The notes below the pieces were generated by a model that was given only the letters and a program-made list of their open reading frames with translations, was not told where the DNA came from and did not search any database. DNA of 64,000 nucleotides from Streptomyces sp. NRRL S-87 (GTDB lineage: Bacteria > Actinomycetota > Actinomycetes > Streptomycetales > Streptomycetaceae), in NCBI RefSeq assembly GCF_000719335.1, contig NZ_JOGB01000004.1, positions 124,001 through 188,000 of the forward strand. The letters are read 5' to 3'. The stretch's first letter is position 1; every line of letters starts with the position of its first letter. Positions 44,165-53,922 of this stretch are shown here, in pieces. The translations under genes were made by a program, and so were the position numbers.

Positions 44165-45481
44165 TCAGCGCACCTCGATGAACGCCTCCGCGGCGCGGGC
44201 CGGGCGGGGGCGCGGGGGTTCGGCGGGGTGGCCGATCGCGACCGCGCCCATGGGCTCCCAGTCCGCCGGCAGGTCCAGGACGCGCCGGACCACGTCGCGG
44301 CAGAACATCGTCGAGGAGACCCACGCCGAGCCCAGCCGCTCCGCGGCCAGCGCGACCAGGAAGTTCTGCACTCCCGCGCCCGTGGCCACCACGAACATCT
44401 CCCGCTCGGCCGCGTCGCGCCGGGCGTGCCCGTAGTGGTGCGAGCCGTCCGTCACCATGCACGGCACCGCGAGGTACGGGGCGTTCCGCAGCACGTCGCC
44501 GCGCCGCACCCGCTTCGCGATCGACTCCTCCGACTTGCCGTCCCGCCGCAGGTCCGCGATCCACGCCTCGCGCATCGCGTCGAGCAACTCCGTGCGCGCC
44601 GCCGGCGATTCGAGCAGCACGAAGCGCCACGGGGTGGTGTGGTGGGGCGCCGGCGCGGTCACGGCCGCGGCCACCGCCCGCCGGACCGAGCCCGGGTCGA
44701 CCGGCTCGTCGGTGAAGGCGCGTACCGTACGGCGCTGCGTCACGGCCTCGCGTATCGCCTCGGACGTGCCCAGCCGGAACATGTCGTCGGCGGCGGAGCG
44801 CACCAGCTCGCGCGCCGCGCCTTCGCCGAGCGCGTGGCCGAGTCCGCGGACGACGGCCACCGGGAGGCCGCCGGCCTTGCCCTTCACCAGGTCGCCGGCG
44901 GCGGCGAGTTCGTCGGCGGTGGCGACCACGGTGGCGCTCAGCGGGTTGCCGTAGGCGTCCGTGCCGCCGCGCAGGTCGTCCAGGACGCGCACCCCGGCCG
45001 CGCCGATGGCCACGTCCGTCAGGCCGGCCCGCCAGGGCCGCCCGAAGGTGTCGGTGACGATGACACCGACGCGTACGCCGAGCAGGTCGGCGAGACCGTC
45101 CCGGATGGCCGCGGCCGAGCCGTCGGGGTCCTCGGGGAGGAGGAGGACGGTGCCGGGTTCGGTGTTGGAGGCGTCGACCCCGGCCGCGGCCATGACCAGG
45201 CCCTGCCGGTTCTCGACGATGCGCAGCGGGCCGCGCCGGGCGACCACGCGCACCGTCTCGGCGTCGATGGCCGCCTCGCGCGACTCGGCGGTGACGACGC
45301 GGCCCTCCGCCTTGGAGACGATCTTCGACGTGACGAGCAGGATGTCGCCGTCGAGCAGGTCCGGTGCCGCCGCCGCGATGACCTTCGCGAGGTCGTCGCC
45401 GGGCCGCACCTCGCCTATCCCCGGCACGGCCCACACCCGGAGGGAGGGCACGACCGCGCCCTGGCTCCCGTACGCCGTCAC
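44165..45481 (-). CDS. fbiB: Bifunctional F420 biosynthesis protein FbiB
   Basis: A 438-residue fusion. Residues about 10-240 are the CofE-type gamma-glutamyl ligase ([50 protein letters not shown]), which adds glutamates to F420-0 with GTP. Residues about 245-438 are a nitroreductase-fold FMN domain ([50 protein letters not shown]), which in actinobacteria reduces dehydro-F420-0. The frame is open far upstream, but GTG at 45481 overlaps the fbiA stop (GTGA) and begins the family sequence. Product is the deazaflavin cofactor used by many actinobacterial reductases. Confidence 0.95.
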   Translation of the reverse strand: MTAYGSQGAVVPSLRVWAVPGIGEVRPGDDLAKVIAAAAPDLLDGDILLVTSKIVSKAEGRVVTAESREAAIDAETVRVVARRGPLRIVENRQGLVMAAAGVDASNTEPGTVLLLPEDPDGSAAAIRDGLADLLGVRVGVIVTDTFGRPWRAGLTDVAIGAAGVRVLDDLRGGTDAYGNPLSATVVATADELAAAGDLVKGKAGGLPVAVVRGLGHALGEGAARELVRSAADDMFRLGTSEAIREAVTQRRTVRAFTDEPVDPGSVRRAVAAAVTAPAPHHTTPWRFVLLESPAARTELLDAMREAWIADLRRDGKSEESIAKRVRRGDVLRNAPYLAVPCMVTDGSHHYGHARRDAAEREMFVVATGAGVQNFLVALAAERLGSAWVSSTMFCRDVVRRVLDLPADWEPMGAVAIGHPAEPPRPRPARAAEAFIEVR

Positions 45482-46431
45482 CGCGTCTCCTCGGCCAGCG
45501 CGAGCGCCTCGCGGGCCATCAGCGCGGTCGCCTCGAGGTCGGTCATCATCAGCGGCACGGCCCGGCAGCGGATCCCGGCCGCCTCGACCTCGGCCACCGC
45601 GGCCGCGTCGGTGGTGTCGACGAGCCAGCCGTCGAGCAGCCCGGTCCCGTAGTGCAGGGCCACCGCCGCCGCCGTCGACTCGACCCCCACCGCGGCCAGC
45701 ACCTTGTCGGCCATGCCCCGCACGGGCGCGCCGCCCACGATGGGGGACAGGCCGACGACGGGGGCCGACGCGGCGGCCACGGCCTCGCGGATGCCCGGTA
45801 CGGACAGGATGGTGCCCACGGACACGACGGGGTTGGACGGCGGGAAGAGGATGACGTCGGCCGCCGCGAGGGCCTCCAGCACCCCCGGCGCCGGCTTGGC
45901 CTGGTCGGCGCCCACCGGTACCACGGCCAGGGCGTCCGTCGAGGCGCGCATCCGCACCCAGTACTCCTGGAAGTGCACGACGCGCCGCTCGCCGCCCTCC
46001 TCGACGGCGACGTGCGTCTCGATGCGGTCGTCGGACATGGGCAGCAGGCGCACGCCCGGCTTCCAGCGGTCGCACAGCGCCTCGGTGACGGCGCTGAGCG
46101 GGTAGCCGGCACCGAGCATCTGCGTCCGGACGATGTGGGTGGCGAAGTCGCGGTCGCCGAGCCCGAACCAGGTGGGGCCGACGCCGTACGCGGCGAGCTC
46201 CTCCTTGACGGTGAAGGACTCGTCGGCGCGGCCCCAGCCCTGGTCCTCGTTGATGCCGCCGCCGAGGGTGTACATGACCGTGTCGAGGTCGGGGCACACC
46301 TTGAGGCCGAACAGGTGAATGTCGTCACCGGTGTTGCCGATGACCGTGATGTCCGCGTCGGGTGCGGCCGACTTCAGTCCGCGGAGGAAGCGGGCCCCGC
46401 CGATACCGCCTGCCAAGACAACAATGCGCAT
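45478..46431 (-). CDS. fbiA: Phosphoenolpyruvyl/2-phospho-L-lactate transferase
   Basis: A 317-residue CofD-family enzyme that transfers the activated phospho-enolpyruvyl (or lactyl) group onto the deazaflavin Fo, giving dehydro-F420-0. It begins [19 protein letters not shown], followed by [22 protein letters not shown] and [19 protein letters not shown], and [14 protein letters not shown] near residue 195. It overlaps fbiB by GTGA and is 13 bases downstream of the cysteine dioxygenase gene, so all three are probably one transcript. ATG at 46431 gives the exact family start. Confidence 0.95.
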   Translation of the reverse strand: MRIVVLAGGIGGARFLRGLKSAAPDADITVIGNTGDDIHLFGLKVCPDLDTVMYTLGGGINEDQGWGRADESFTVKEELAAYGVGPTWFGLGDRDFATHIVRTQMLGAGYPLSAVTEALCDRWKPGVRLLPMSDDRIETHVAVEEGGERRVVHFQEYWVRMRASTDALAVVPVGADQAKPAPGVLEALAAADVILFPPSNPVVSVGTILSVPGIREAVAAASAPVVGLSPIVGGAPVRGMADKVLAAVGVESTAAAVALHYGTGLLDGWLVDTTDAAAVAEVEAAGIRCRAVPLMMTDLEATALMAREALALAEETR

Positions 46432-46444
46432 GCCCCGCAGTCTG

Positions 46445-47005
46445 TCAGGCGATGACCTTGTTCCGCCCGACCGGGGAGCACTGTGCGGCGAGCGCCACAG
46501 TCGCGCCGGTGCCGTACGCGGTCTCGGCAGCCGGGGTGCCGGGCGCGTCGTGCATCGGCATCTCGGTCAGGCCGGGGAAGTAGACGTGCAGGCTGACGGC
46601 CGGTTCGAGGGAGTCGTTGACGACCTCGTGGGCGTACCCGGGGGCGAAGACGCGCTGGCTGCCGGCGCCGAGGGTGCGCGGGCCCTGCGCGGTGTGCTCG
46701 CTCAACCGGCCCTCCAGCACCGTCAGTACGCCGGAGGAGGGGCCGTGGTCGTGGCGGCCGCTGCCCTGTCCGGGCACCCAGCTCAGCAGCCACACCTCGT
46801 AGCCCGGGCCGGTGTCCAGGCGGTGGTACCAGCGGGAGGTGGCGTCGTACTCGACGAGGTGCGCCCAGCGTGCGCGGTCGGCGGCGATGTCGCGGGCCAT
46901 GCCGACGAACTCGGCGACCGTGTCCGGGTGCGCCTTCGCGGGCTGGAGCAGGTGCTGGACGGCGAGGATGTCGCCGGCGATCTGGAGGTCGCTGTCGCTC
47001 TTCAT
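46445..47005 (-). CDS. Cysteine dioxygenase
   Basis: A 186-residue cupin that oxidises L-cysteine to cysteine sulfinate with O2 and iron. The iron-binding histidines lie in GRHDHGPSSGVLTVLEG and in PGYAHEVVND; the preceding YEVWLLSWVPGQGS is typical of bacterial members. The C-terminus (after about 150) is variable, with no homologous motif recognised. It is the first gene of the apparent operon with fbiA and fbiB. It could alternatively act on another thiol such as mercaptopropionate. Confidence 0.9.
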   Translation of the reverse strand: MKSDSDLQIAGDILAVQHLLQPAKAHPDTVAEFVGMARDIAADRARWAHLVEYDATSRWYHRLDTGPGYEVWLLSWVPGQGSGRHDHGPSSGVLTVLEGRLSEHTAQGPRTLGAGSQRVFAPGYAHEVVNDSLEPAVSLHVYFPGLTEMPMHDAPGTPAAETAYGTGATVALAAQCSPVGRNKVIA

Positions 47006-47666
47006 GTGCGGAAGTCCTCGGCAGGGGGCGGGGCTGTCGGGGTGACCGGCGGTCGAGGGGTGACCGGAGGTCGAGGGGGGTGACCGCGCGTGCGGTCGGA
47101 CGGTGCGGGCGGCTACGCGGAGCAGGGGAGCTCGACGGGAGCCGACGGATCCGACGCGGGATCCAGGGGGAGGGGAGCCGGACGCTCTAGGGCATCAACA
47201 GCAGCAACAGCAACAGCGAACCTGGGCAGCGCCGAGGGACCCGCGGAGGGGGTTCTCGAGGAGGGCTGCGTTCGCTGACATGAGGACAAGGAGAGCGGGT
47301 TTAAGGCGCGACTGTCAACCCAATGTCCGGTTTGGGGGAAAAGGTTCACCTCATCCGGTTAATGCGTCCGGAGAAAGGTTTGTGCATGGGGTGACCGGGG
47401 AGGTGGCGGTGCAACCCGAACGACCCGTTACGCGTCCGTTATGGGTGAAGCTGCGGTGCCGGGCGAGGCGCGTGTCATGTGTCACGATTTTTCGCGGTAT
47501 GGGCACTTTCTGCATACGTTTGGTTCCGCAGAGTGAATAAGGGGCCCATTAGCAGATCTCGGCTTGACTGCTTCGGAGCCACACACTTGTAATTTCACTC
47601 GTGTCGTTCGGCCGGTTTTCGGCCACGGCAGCACACGGGGACGCAAAAGACAGACGAGGGGCGCAC
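47006..47666. promoter_or_regulatory. Long divergent region upstream of whiB
   Basis: The 661 bases between the cysteine dioxygenase and whiB hold no convincing gene. Seen: GTGACCGG-type repeats (about 47039-47085), a CAACAG microsatellite (about 47193-47217), an AT-rich stretch (about 47290-47380), and GTGTCATGTGTCAC (47472-47485) with two GTGTC copies 7 bases apart (GACAC on the other strand, the core recognised by WhiA). The best promoter is listed separately. A long upstream region fits a developmentally controlled gene. Confidence 0.5.
47564..47593 (+). promoter_or_regulatory. Candidate whiB promoter
   Basis: TTGACT (47564-47569) and TGTAAT (47588-47593) are separated by 18 bases, about 75 bases before the whiB ATG. 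This is the best vegetative-type promoter match in the region. Confidence 0.5.
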
Positions 47667-47930
47667 ATGACCGAGCTGTTTCAGGAACTGCTGGTCGAGG
47701 AGGCGGACGAGGAACTCGGATGGCAGGAGCGCGCGCTGTGCGCCCAGACCGATCCCGAGTCCTTCTTCCCCGAGAAGGGCGGTTCGACCCGCGAGGCCAA
47801 GAAGGTCTGCCTCGCCTGCGAGGTCCGCTCCGAGTGCCTCGAATACGCCCTCGCGAACGACGAGCGCTTCGGCATCTGGGGTGGCCTGTCCGAACGCGAG
47901 CGCCGCCGCCTGAAGAAGGCCGCCATCTGA
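47667..47930 (+). CDS. whiB: WhiB developmental transcription factor
   Basis: An 87-residue iron-sulphur transcription factor. Cys25, Cys48, Cys51 and Cys57 should hold a 4Fe-4S cluster; the GIWGG turn (69-73) is followed by the basic SERERRRLKKAA segment that binds DNA. The sequence MTELFQELLV...DEELGWQERALCAQTDPE is almost what I recall of Streptomyces coelicolor WhiB, which acts with WhiA to start sporulation septation. ATG at 47667 (ribosome site GAGGGG) is chosen over an upstream ATG at 47601, because homologues begin here. Its place near fbiA/fbiB mirrors mycobacterial whiB2. Confidence 0.97.
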   Translation: MTELFQELLVEEADEELGWQERALCAQTDPESFFPEKGGSTREAKKVCLACEVRSECLEYALANDERFGIWGGLSERERRRLKKAAI

Positions 47931-48385
47931 CGCCCCGACGTCGACCGGCCGCCGCCCTCCCCGCCTGACCCGCGGGACCCGGCGGAACGAGGACCGGCCG
48001 GTGCGCGAGACCCGCAGAACCGCCCGAGATCGAGCCCGAGCGCCGTCCCGACCCCGAGTCGCCCGAGCCTGACCCCGAGCCCGTGCCTGACCCCGGCCCC
48101 GAGCCCGAGCCCGAGCCCGAGCCCGACCCGGCCACCGCCGACCCGACCGGTCGGCCCCTGACCGAAGCCCTCTCCCAAATCCATACAAACGCCGCAACAC
48201 CCCACCGGTGGCGGCCACATCGACCAGCGGTCCGCCTCCTGCACCTTCCCCGCAGGAGGCGGACCGCCGTCTGCGCAGCCGTTAGTGTGGGGCGCTGTCC
48301 AGCAGCCTCCGGGGCACAGGCGCCCCGGACCCTCCCCCCGGCCCCGCCGCCGGGGGAGTCCCCAGCCCGGAGGGCTCGTACCCCG
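47931..48385 (+). other. Intergenic region between whiB and the giant glycosyltransferase
   Basis: The 455-base gap contains a GAGCCC hexanucleotide run (about 48097-48126), an AT-richer patch (about 48175-48200), a strong hairpin (listed separately) and TTAGTGT at about 48281-48287 resembling a -10 element. A downstream promoter 90-100 bases before the next start is likely. An open frame from 48083 to the next gene is Pro/Arg-rich and not convincing as an N-terminal extension. Confidence 0.5.
48227..48267 (+). terminator. Terminator downstream of whiB
   Basis: Perfect 16-bp stem, 48227-48242 with 48252-48267, loop ACCTTCCCC. Confidence 0.85.
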
Positions 48386-51300
48386 ATGTCCGTGCACAGC
48401 CACCAGGCGGCCTCCTCTTCTACGGCGGCCGCCGCACCCGAGTTCCCCCGGCATGTCGTCACCGCGGTCCTCGTCGCGCACGACGGATCCCGCTGGCTGC
48501 CCCAGGCCCTCGCCGGCCTCCTCGGCCAGGAACGCCCCGCACAGGGCTACGTCGCCGCCGACACCGGCAGTGCCGACGACTCCGCCCGCCTGCTGACGGA
48601 GGCCTTCGGCGACGGGCGCGTCCTCCACCTCGCCCGCCGCACCGGCTTCGGCGCCGCCGTCGACGAGTGCGCCCGTACGGCCCCCGTCCTCACCCCCGAG
48701 GACCTCCCGTACCTCAAGCGCCCCAGCGGCTGGGACCCCGTCAGCCGCACCTGGAACGACGACGCGTACGACCTCCCCGACCTCCCCCACGGCGAGCCCG
48801 TCCAGTGGCTGTGGCTGCTCCACGACGACTGCGCTCCCGCCCCCGACGCCCTGGCCCACCTCCTGCGCGTCGCCGACGAGAACCCCGACGCCGCCGTCAT
48901 CGGCCCCAAGCTGCGCGGCTGGTACGACCGCAAGCAGCTGCTCGAAGCCGGCGTCACCATCGCCCACAGCGGCCGCCGCTGGACCGGCCTCGACCGCCGC
49001 GAGCAGGACCAGGGCCAGCACGACCAGATCCGCCCCGTGCTCTCCGTCTCCACCGCCGGCATGCTCGTCCGCCGCGACGTCTACGAGCAGCTCGGCGGGT
49101 TCGACCGCCGCCTGCCCCTCATGCGCGACGACGTCGACCTGTGCTGGCGCGCCCACACCGCCGGCCACCGCGTCCTCGTCGCCCCCGACGCCGTCCTGCG
49201 GCACGCCGAGGCCTCCGCCCGCGAACGCCGCCCCATCGACTGCGCCGGCCGCTCCGTCGCGAGCCCGCACCGCGTGGACAAGTCCGGCGCCGTCTACACG
49301 ATGCTCGTCAACGCGCGCACCGCCGCCCTGCCGTACGTCCTCCTCCGGCTCGTCCTCGGCACCCTCCTGCGCACCCTCGCCTACCTCGTGGGCAAGGCGC
49401 CCGGCCAGGCCGTCGACGAGGTCGGCGGCCTCTTCCGCACCCTCCTGCGCCCCGGGCGGATCCTCTCCGCCCGGCGCCGGCGCGGCCGCTCCGCCGTCCC
49501 CGCCGCCGAACTCCGCCCGCTGTTCCCGCCGCCCGGCGCCACCGTCCGCGCCACCGTCGAACAGCTCGCCGGCTACCTCGGCGCCGGCCGCGACTCCGAC
49601 GCCCCCGGCGCCGGCCGGCACGGCGCCGTCGAGTCCGGGCCCGGCGGCGACGACGCCGACTTCCTCGAGATCGAGCAGTTCGCCCGCCTCAAGCGCATCG
49701 CCCGCAAGCCCGCTCCCGTGCTGTTCGCGGTCCTCCTGCTCGCCTCCCTCGTCGCCTGCCGCGGCCTCCTCGGCGGCGGCTCCCTCATGGGCGGCGCCCT
49801 GCTGCCCGCCCCCGACGGCGCTTCCGGGCTCGGCGGCGGCTACCTCGCCGACTGGCACCCGGTCGGCACCGGCGACACCACCACCGCACCCCCCTACCTC
49901 GCGGTCCTCGCCACCCTCTCCGGCCTCCTCCTCGGCAACCCGCAGCTCGCACTCACGCTCCTGCTCGTCTGCTCCGTCCCGCTGGCCGGCCTGACCGCCT
50001 ACTTCGCCTCCCGGCCGCTGGTCGAGTCCCGCCTGCTGCGCGCCTGGGCCGCGATCGCGTACGCCTTCCTGCCCGCCGTCACCGGCGCGCTGGCCGGCGG
50101 CCGCCTCGGCACCGCCGTCCTGGCCGTGCTCCTGCCGCTCCTCGCCCGCGCCGCCGTGGCCGCGTACGGCCTGACCGACCGGGAAGAGGGGGCCAGGGGA
50201 AGCTGGCGGGCCCTGTGGACGTACACCCTCCTGCTCACCCTCGCGACCGCCTTCACCCCGGTCGTCTGGCCGCTGGCCGCCGTCCTCGCCGTCGCCGCCC
50301 TCGTCGTCAACCGCGCCCAGGCGACCGCCTACGCCCTGCGGCTGCTGGCCAACCTGGCCACTCCGCTGCTGGTGCTCGCCCCCTGGTCGCTGACGCTGTT
50401 CACGCACCCCGCCGCCCTGCTGCGGGAGGCCGGACTGCCCGCCGACCCCGGCGCCGCGACCGCCCTCGACCTGCTCGGCATCAGCCCCGGCGGCCCCAAG
50501 ACCGTCGGCGGCCTCCTGCTCATCGGCATCGTGCTCGCCGCCCTCGCCGCCCTGCTGCGCGACGACCGCCGGTTCGCGATCCGCACCGCCTGGGCCGTCG
50601 CCCTCGCCGGACTGGCCTGCGCCGTCCTGCTCAACCGCACCGGCTGGGCCGGCCCCGCGACCCTCCTCTACGGCATCGCGCTCCTGGCCGCCGCCGCCGT
50701 CGGCGCGGACGGCGCCCGCGTGCGCGTCGCCGCCCAGAACTTCGGCTGGCGCCAGCCCCTCGCCGGTCTGATCGCCCTCGCCGCGGCCGGCGGCCCGCTG
50801 GTCGCCGCCGCCGGCTGGATGCTCGGCGGCGCGGCCGGACCGCTGGAGCGCCGCGACCCGGTCCAGGTGCCCGCCTTCGTCGCCGAGGAGAGCCGCACCC
50901 GCGACCAGGCCCGCACCCTCGTCCTCGACGGGGACTCGCCCGCCAAGGTCGCCTACACCCTCGTCCGCGGTTCCGGCGGCCACCTCGGCGACGCCGAGAT
51001 CGCCGCCGCGAACGGCAGCGATCCCCGCCTCGACAAGGTCGTCTCCAACCTCGTCGCCGGCTCCGGTGCCGACCAGACCGACCAGCTCGGCTCCTTCGCG
51101 ATCCGCTACGTCCTCGTCCGCGACGGCGCACCCCAGCAGATGGGCCGCGTCCTCGACGCCACCCCGGGCCTGAGCCGCCTCAGCCAGCTCGACGGCAGCG
51201 CGCTGTGGCGGGTCGACCGCCAGGTCGCCCGGGCCGTGATCCTCTCCGGCAAGCCCGGCGACGACCCGATCCCGGTCGCCTCCGGCGCCGTCGAGGCCCA

Positions 51301-52453
51301 CACCGAGGTCCCCGCCGGGCCCGCCGGCCGCGTCCTGCGCATCGCCGACACCGCCGCGCCCGGCTGGCGGGCCACCCTCGACGGCCACGAGCTGACGAAG
51401 AAGACCGTCGACGGCTGGGCCCAGGCCTTCGAACTCCCCGCCGAGGGCGGCCGCCTCGACCTCACCTACGCGGGCTCCTTCGCCAACCGCGCCTGGCACT
51501 GGACGCAGGGCACCCTGGCCGTGGTCCTGCTCGTGATGGCCCTGCCGGGCCGCCGCCGCGAACTCGACGACGACCTCCCGGAGGAGGAGGCCCCCGCAGC
51601 GCCGCAGGGTGCCGAGGGCACCGGCCGGCGGGCCCGCCGGCTGCGCGCCGAGGCCGAGGCCGCCGCCGCGCCCGCCGAGGCCTACGGACAGCAGGCGGAC
51701 CCGTACGCGGCCGACCCGCAGGGCTCCGACGATCCGTACGCGGCCGACGCGCACGGCTCCGACGATCCGTACGCCGCCGACACGCACGGCTCCGACAGCT
51801 CGTACGCCGCCGACGCGCACGACCCCGACGACCCGTACGCCGCCGGGACCGGCGACGCGCGGACGGACCGCTTCGCGGGCGTACCCGCGCAGCCGGCGTA
51901 CGGCGAGTGGGACGCCCCCGCCCCGGCGTACGCGGAAGCCCCCGAGACCACCGGCTACGGCTACGGGGCCCAGGGCGCCGGCCACCCGCAGGGCGGCTTC
52001 CCCGGGGCCGGCTACGCGGACGGCGGCTACGCGGACGGCGGCTACGCGGACCCCGCGACCGGGACCGCGTACGGCGACGGGGCCCACCCCGGCACCGGAC
52101 ACCCCGGCGCGGCGCACGGCGGCACGGACGCTGGCGGGTACGCCGAAGCCGGGTACGCCGAAGCCGGGTACGGGGAGGGCGCGGGTGCCGGCGGGTACGC
52201 CGGCGCCGGGTACGGGGACGGCCCGTACGAGGACGGCGGCTACGCCGGCGCCCCGTACCACGACGGCTCCGGCCCGCAGGCGGACGCCGGCTACGGCGAG
52301 GCCGCGTACCCCGACGGCAGCGACCCCGACGGCAGCCCCGACGCCCCGTACGGCTACGGCGACGCCGCCCACCCGTACGACCCCCACGCCCAGGGCCGCG
52401 CCCAGGGCTTCGGCCACGACGACCGGCGTTCCGACGGGAGCAACCAGCAGTGA
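48386..52453 (+). CDS. Giant family 2 glycosyltransferase with multi-pass membrane region and repetitive tail
   Basis: A 1355-residue integral membrane protein. Residues about 20-300 are a GT-A domain (VTAVLVAHDGSRWLPQALAG, VAADTGSADDSARLL, WLLHDDCAPAPDAL with the metal-binding acidic motif, MRDDVDLCWRAHTAGH). About a dozen hydrophobic helices fall between 310 and 820, then an exported domain, and a last helix near 1040. The C-terminal 300 residues are a cytoplasmic low-complexity tail rich in Tyr/Asp/Gly, with DDPYAADAHGS-type and YADGG repeats. ATG at 48386 follows GGAGGG. The role is likely synthesis of an envelope polysaccharide using a lipid-linked or nucleotide sugar. It is coupled to the next gene by GTGA. 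Confidence 0.9.
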   Translation: MSVHSHQAASSSTAAAAPEFPRHVVTAVLVAHDGSRWLPQALAGLLGQERPAQGYVAADTGSADDSARLLTEAFGDGRVLHLARRTGFGAAVDECARTAPVLTPEDLPYLKRPSGWDPVSRTWNDDAYDLPDLPHGEPVQWLWLLHDDCAPAPDALAHLLRVADENPDAAVIGPKLRGWYDRKQLLEAGVTIAHSGRRWTGLDRREQDQGQHDQIRPVLSVSTAGMLVRRDVYEQLGGFDRRLPLMRDDVDLCWRAHTAGHRVLVAPDAVLRHAEASARERRPIDCAGRSVASPHRVDKSGAVYTMLVNARTAALPYVLLRLVLGTLLRTLAYLVGKAPGQAVDEVGGLFRTLLRPGRILSARRRRGRSAVPAAELRPLFPPPGATVRATVEQLAGYLGAGRDSDAPGAGRHGAVESGPGGDDADFLEIEQFARLKRIARKPAPVLFAVLLLASLVACRGLLGGGSLMGGALLPAPDGASGLGGGYLADWHPVGTGDTTTAPPYLAVLATLSGLLLGNPQLALTLLLVCSVPLAGLTAYFASRPLVESRLLRAWAAIAYAFLPAVTGALAGGRLGTAVLAVLLPLLARAAVAAYGLTDREEGARGSWRALWTYTLLLTLATAFTPVVWPLAAVLAVAALVVNRAQATAYALRLLANLATPLLVLAPWSLTLFTHPAALLREAGLPADPGAATALDLLGISPGGPKTVGGLLLIGIVLAALAALLRDDRRFAIRTAWAVALAGLACAVLLNRTGWAGPATLLYGIALLAAAAVGADGARVRVAAQNFGWRQPLAGLIALAAAGGPLVAAAGWMLGGAAGPLERRDPVQVPAFVAEESRTRDQARTLVLDGDSPAKVAYTLVRGSGGHLGDAEIAAANGSDPRLDKVVSNLVAGSGADQTDQLGSFAIRYVLVRDGAPQQMGRVLDATPGLSRLSQLDGSALWRVDRQVARAVILSGKPGDDPIPVASGAVEAHTEVPAGPAGRVLRIADTAAPGWRATLDGHELTKKTVDGWAQAFELPAEGGRLDLTYAGSFANRAWHWTQGTLAVVLLVMALPGRRRELDDDLPEEEAPAAPQGAEGTGRRARRLRAEAEAAAAPAEAYGQQADPYAADPQGSDDPYAADAHGSDDPYAADTHGSDSSYAADAHDPDDPYAAGTGDARTDRFAGVPAQPAYGEWDAPAPAYAEAPETTGYGYGAQGAGHPQGGFPGAGYADGGYADGGYADPATGTAYGDGAHPGTGHPGAAHGGTDAGGYAEAGYAEAGYGEGAGAGGYAGAGYGDGPYEDGGYAGAPYHDGSGPQADAGYGEAAYPDGSDPDGSPDAPYGYGDAAHPYDPHAQGRAQGFGHDDRRSDGSNQQ

Positions 52454-53922
52454 ACCGCGCACCCCTGACCCTCGCCGCCGCGGCCGCCGGGCTGGCGGCC
52501 CTCACCGGGATCGCCGCGTTCACCGCGCCCGCCGCACCGGCCGCCGACTCCGGCCGGGCCGCGACCCGGCTGCCGGTCGAGCGGTCCGCGCTGCTGTGCC
52601 CCGCGCCCAGCGGCTCCGACCTCGCCGAGACGACGTACACCTCCGTCACCCCGAAGGGCGCCGACGGCGCGGCCACCGCCACGGGCACCGCGCAGTTGGT
52701 GACCGCCGACAAGAAGCCCACCGCCCGGCTGACCCTCAAGGAGCCGGGCAAGCCGGTCTCGGCCACCGCCAACGGTGCCGAGGCCCCGGCCCTCGCCGGT
52801 GCCGCGGACGGCCGCCTCGCCCCCGGCTGGGCCGCCCAGCAGACCACCGTCGTCGCGGCGGGCTCGGCCCGCGGAGTGCTGGGCGTGAGCTGCACCGCCC
52901 CCGACACCGACTTCTGGTTCCCGGGCGCGAGCACCGCCAAGACGCGGCAGGACTACCTGCACGTCACCAACCCCGACGACACCGCCGCCGTCGTCGACAT
53001 CGAGCTCTACGGCCCCGACGGCGTCCTCAAGTCCGACTCGGGCGCGGGCGAGGGCATCCCGGTGCCGGCCAAGTCCTCCGTGCCCGTGCTGCTGTCGACG
53101 CTGACGACCGCGCCGCTGGCCGACCTGACCGTGCACGTCACCACCCGCACCGGCCGGGTCGGTGCCGCGGTGCAGGTCCAGGAGGAGAACGTGGGCGCCG
53201 ACTGGCTGCCCGCTTCCGCCGACGCGGCGGGTTCCCTGGTCCTCCCCGGCATCCCGGCCGACGCCACCGACGTCCGCCTGGTCGCCTTCGCCACCGGCGA
53301 CGACGACGCCGACCTGAAGCTGCGGCTGGCCGGCCCGAACGGCTCGATCACCCCGGCCGGCGCCGAGTCGCTGCACGTGAAGTCCCGGATGACGGCGGCG
53401 ATCGACCTCAAGAACCTCACCCGCGGCGACGCCGGCTCGCTGCTGCTCTCCCCCGCCGACCCCGCGCACACCGCACCGGTCGTGGCCGCCCTGCGGGTGA
53501 CCCGGGGCAGCGGGGCGAAGCAGGAGCTGGCCTTCGTCCCGGCCACCGGGGCGCTGGGCGCGCGGGCCACCGCGGCCGACAACCGGGCCACCGGCACCAC
53601 CCTGTCCGTGACCGCCCCGGCCGCCGACGCGACCGTCAAGGTCACCGCCTCGGTCGGCACGCAGGCGGGGGCGTCGACGTCGAAGACGTACACGGTGAAG
53701 GCGGGCACGACCCTGGCCGTCCAGCCGCCGGTGCCGGCCGGGCTCAAGGGCTCGTACGCGCTGACCGTCGAGACGGAGTCGGGCGGCCCGGTGCACGTCG
53801 CACGCATGCTGGCCCTCCCGGACGACGGGATCCCGATGTTCACCATCCAGACGCTGCCCGACGACCGCGGCACGGTCGCGGTACCGGAGGCGGAGCAGGA
53901 CCTGTCGGTGCTGAGTCGTTGA
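52450..53922 (+). CDS. Exported DUF5719-type protein
   Basis: A 490-residue secreted or membrane-attached protein: signal sequence about 1-33 (AAAAAGLAALTGIAAFTAPAA), then repeated beta-rich modules, with YLHVTNPDDTAAVVDIELYG, SVPVLLSTLTTAPLADLTV and VHVARMLALPDDGIPMFTI typical of the DUF5719 family. Two cysteines (ALLCPAP, GVSCTAP) may pair. GTG at 52450 overlaps the glycosyltransferase stop, so the two are co-produced, and the protein may partner it outside the membrane. Function otherwise unknown. Simple repeats follow the stop. Confidence 0.85.
   Translation: MNRAPLTLAAAAAGLAALTGIAAFTAPAAPAADSGRAATRLPVERSALLCPAPSGSDLAETTYTSVTPKGADGAATATGTAQLVTADKKPTARLTLKEPGKPVSATANGAEAPALAGAADGRLAPGWAAQQTTVVAAGSARGVLGVSCTAPDTDFWFPGASTAKTRQDYLHVTNPDDTAAVVDIELYGPDGVLKSDSGAGEGIPVPAKSSVPVLLSTLTTAPLADLTVHVTTRTGRVGAAVQVQEENVGADWLPASADAAGSLVLPGIPADATDVRLVAFATGDDDADLKLRLAGPNGSITPAGAESLHVKSRMTAAIDLKNLTRGDAGSLLLSPADPAHTAPVVAALRVTRGSGAKQELAFVPATGALGARATAADNRATGTTLSVTAPAADATVKVTASVGTQAGASTSKTYTVKAGTTLAVQPPVPAGLKGSYALTVETESGGPVHVARMLALPDDGIPMFTIQTLPDDRGTVAVPEAEQDLSVLSR

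Noticed and set aside
47090..47280. Small ORFs upstream of whiB
   Set aside because: They overlap simple repeats, lack ribosome sites and have no recognisable protein-like composition.
48083..48385. N-terminal extension of the giant glycosyltransferase including the PEPEPEP run
   Set aside because: It overlaps a strong terminator and a promoter-like region, and the GT-A domain is complete from ATG 48386.
47681..52462. Minus-strand open frame of about 1590 codons antisense to the giant glycosyltransferase
   Set aside because: Composition is the Gly/Ala/Val/Asp-rich shadow typical of the third frame opposite a high-GC gene; the plus strand has clear domains and ribosome sites.
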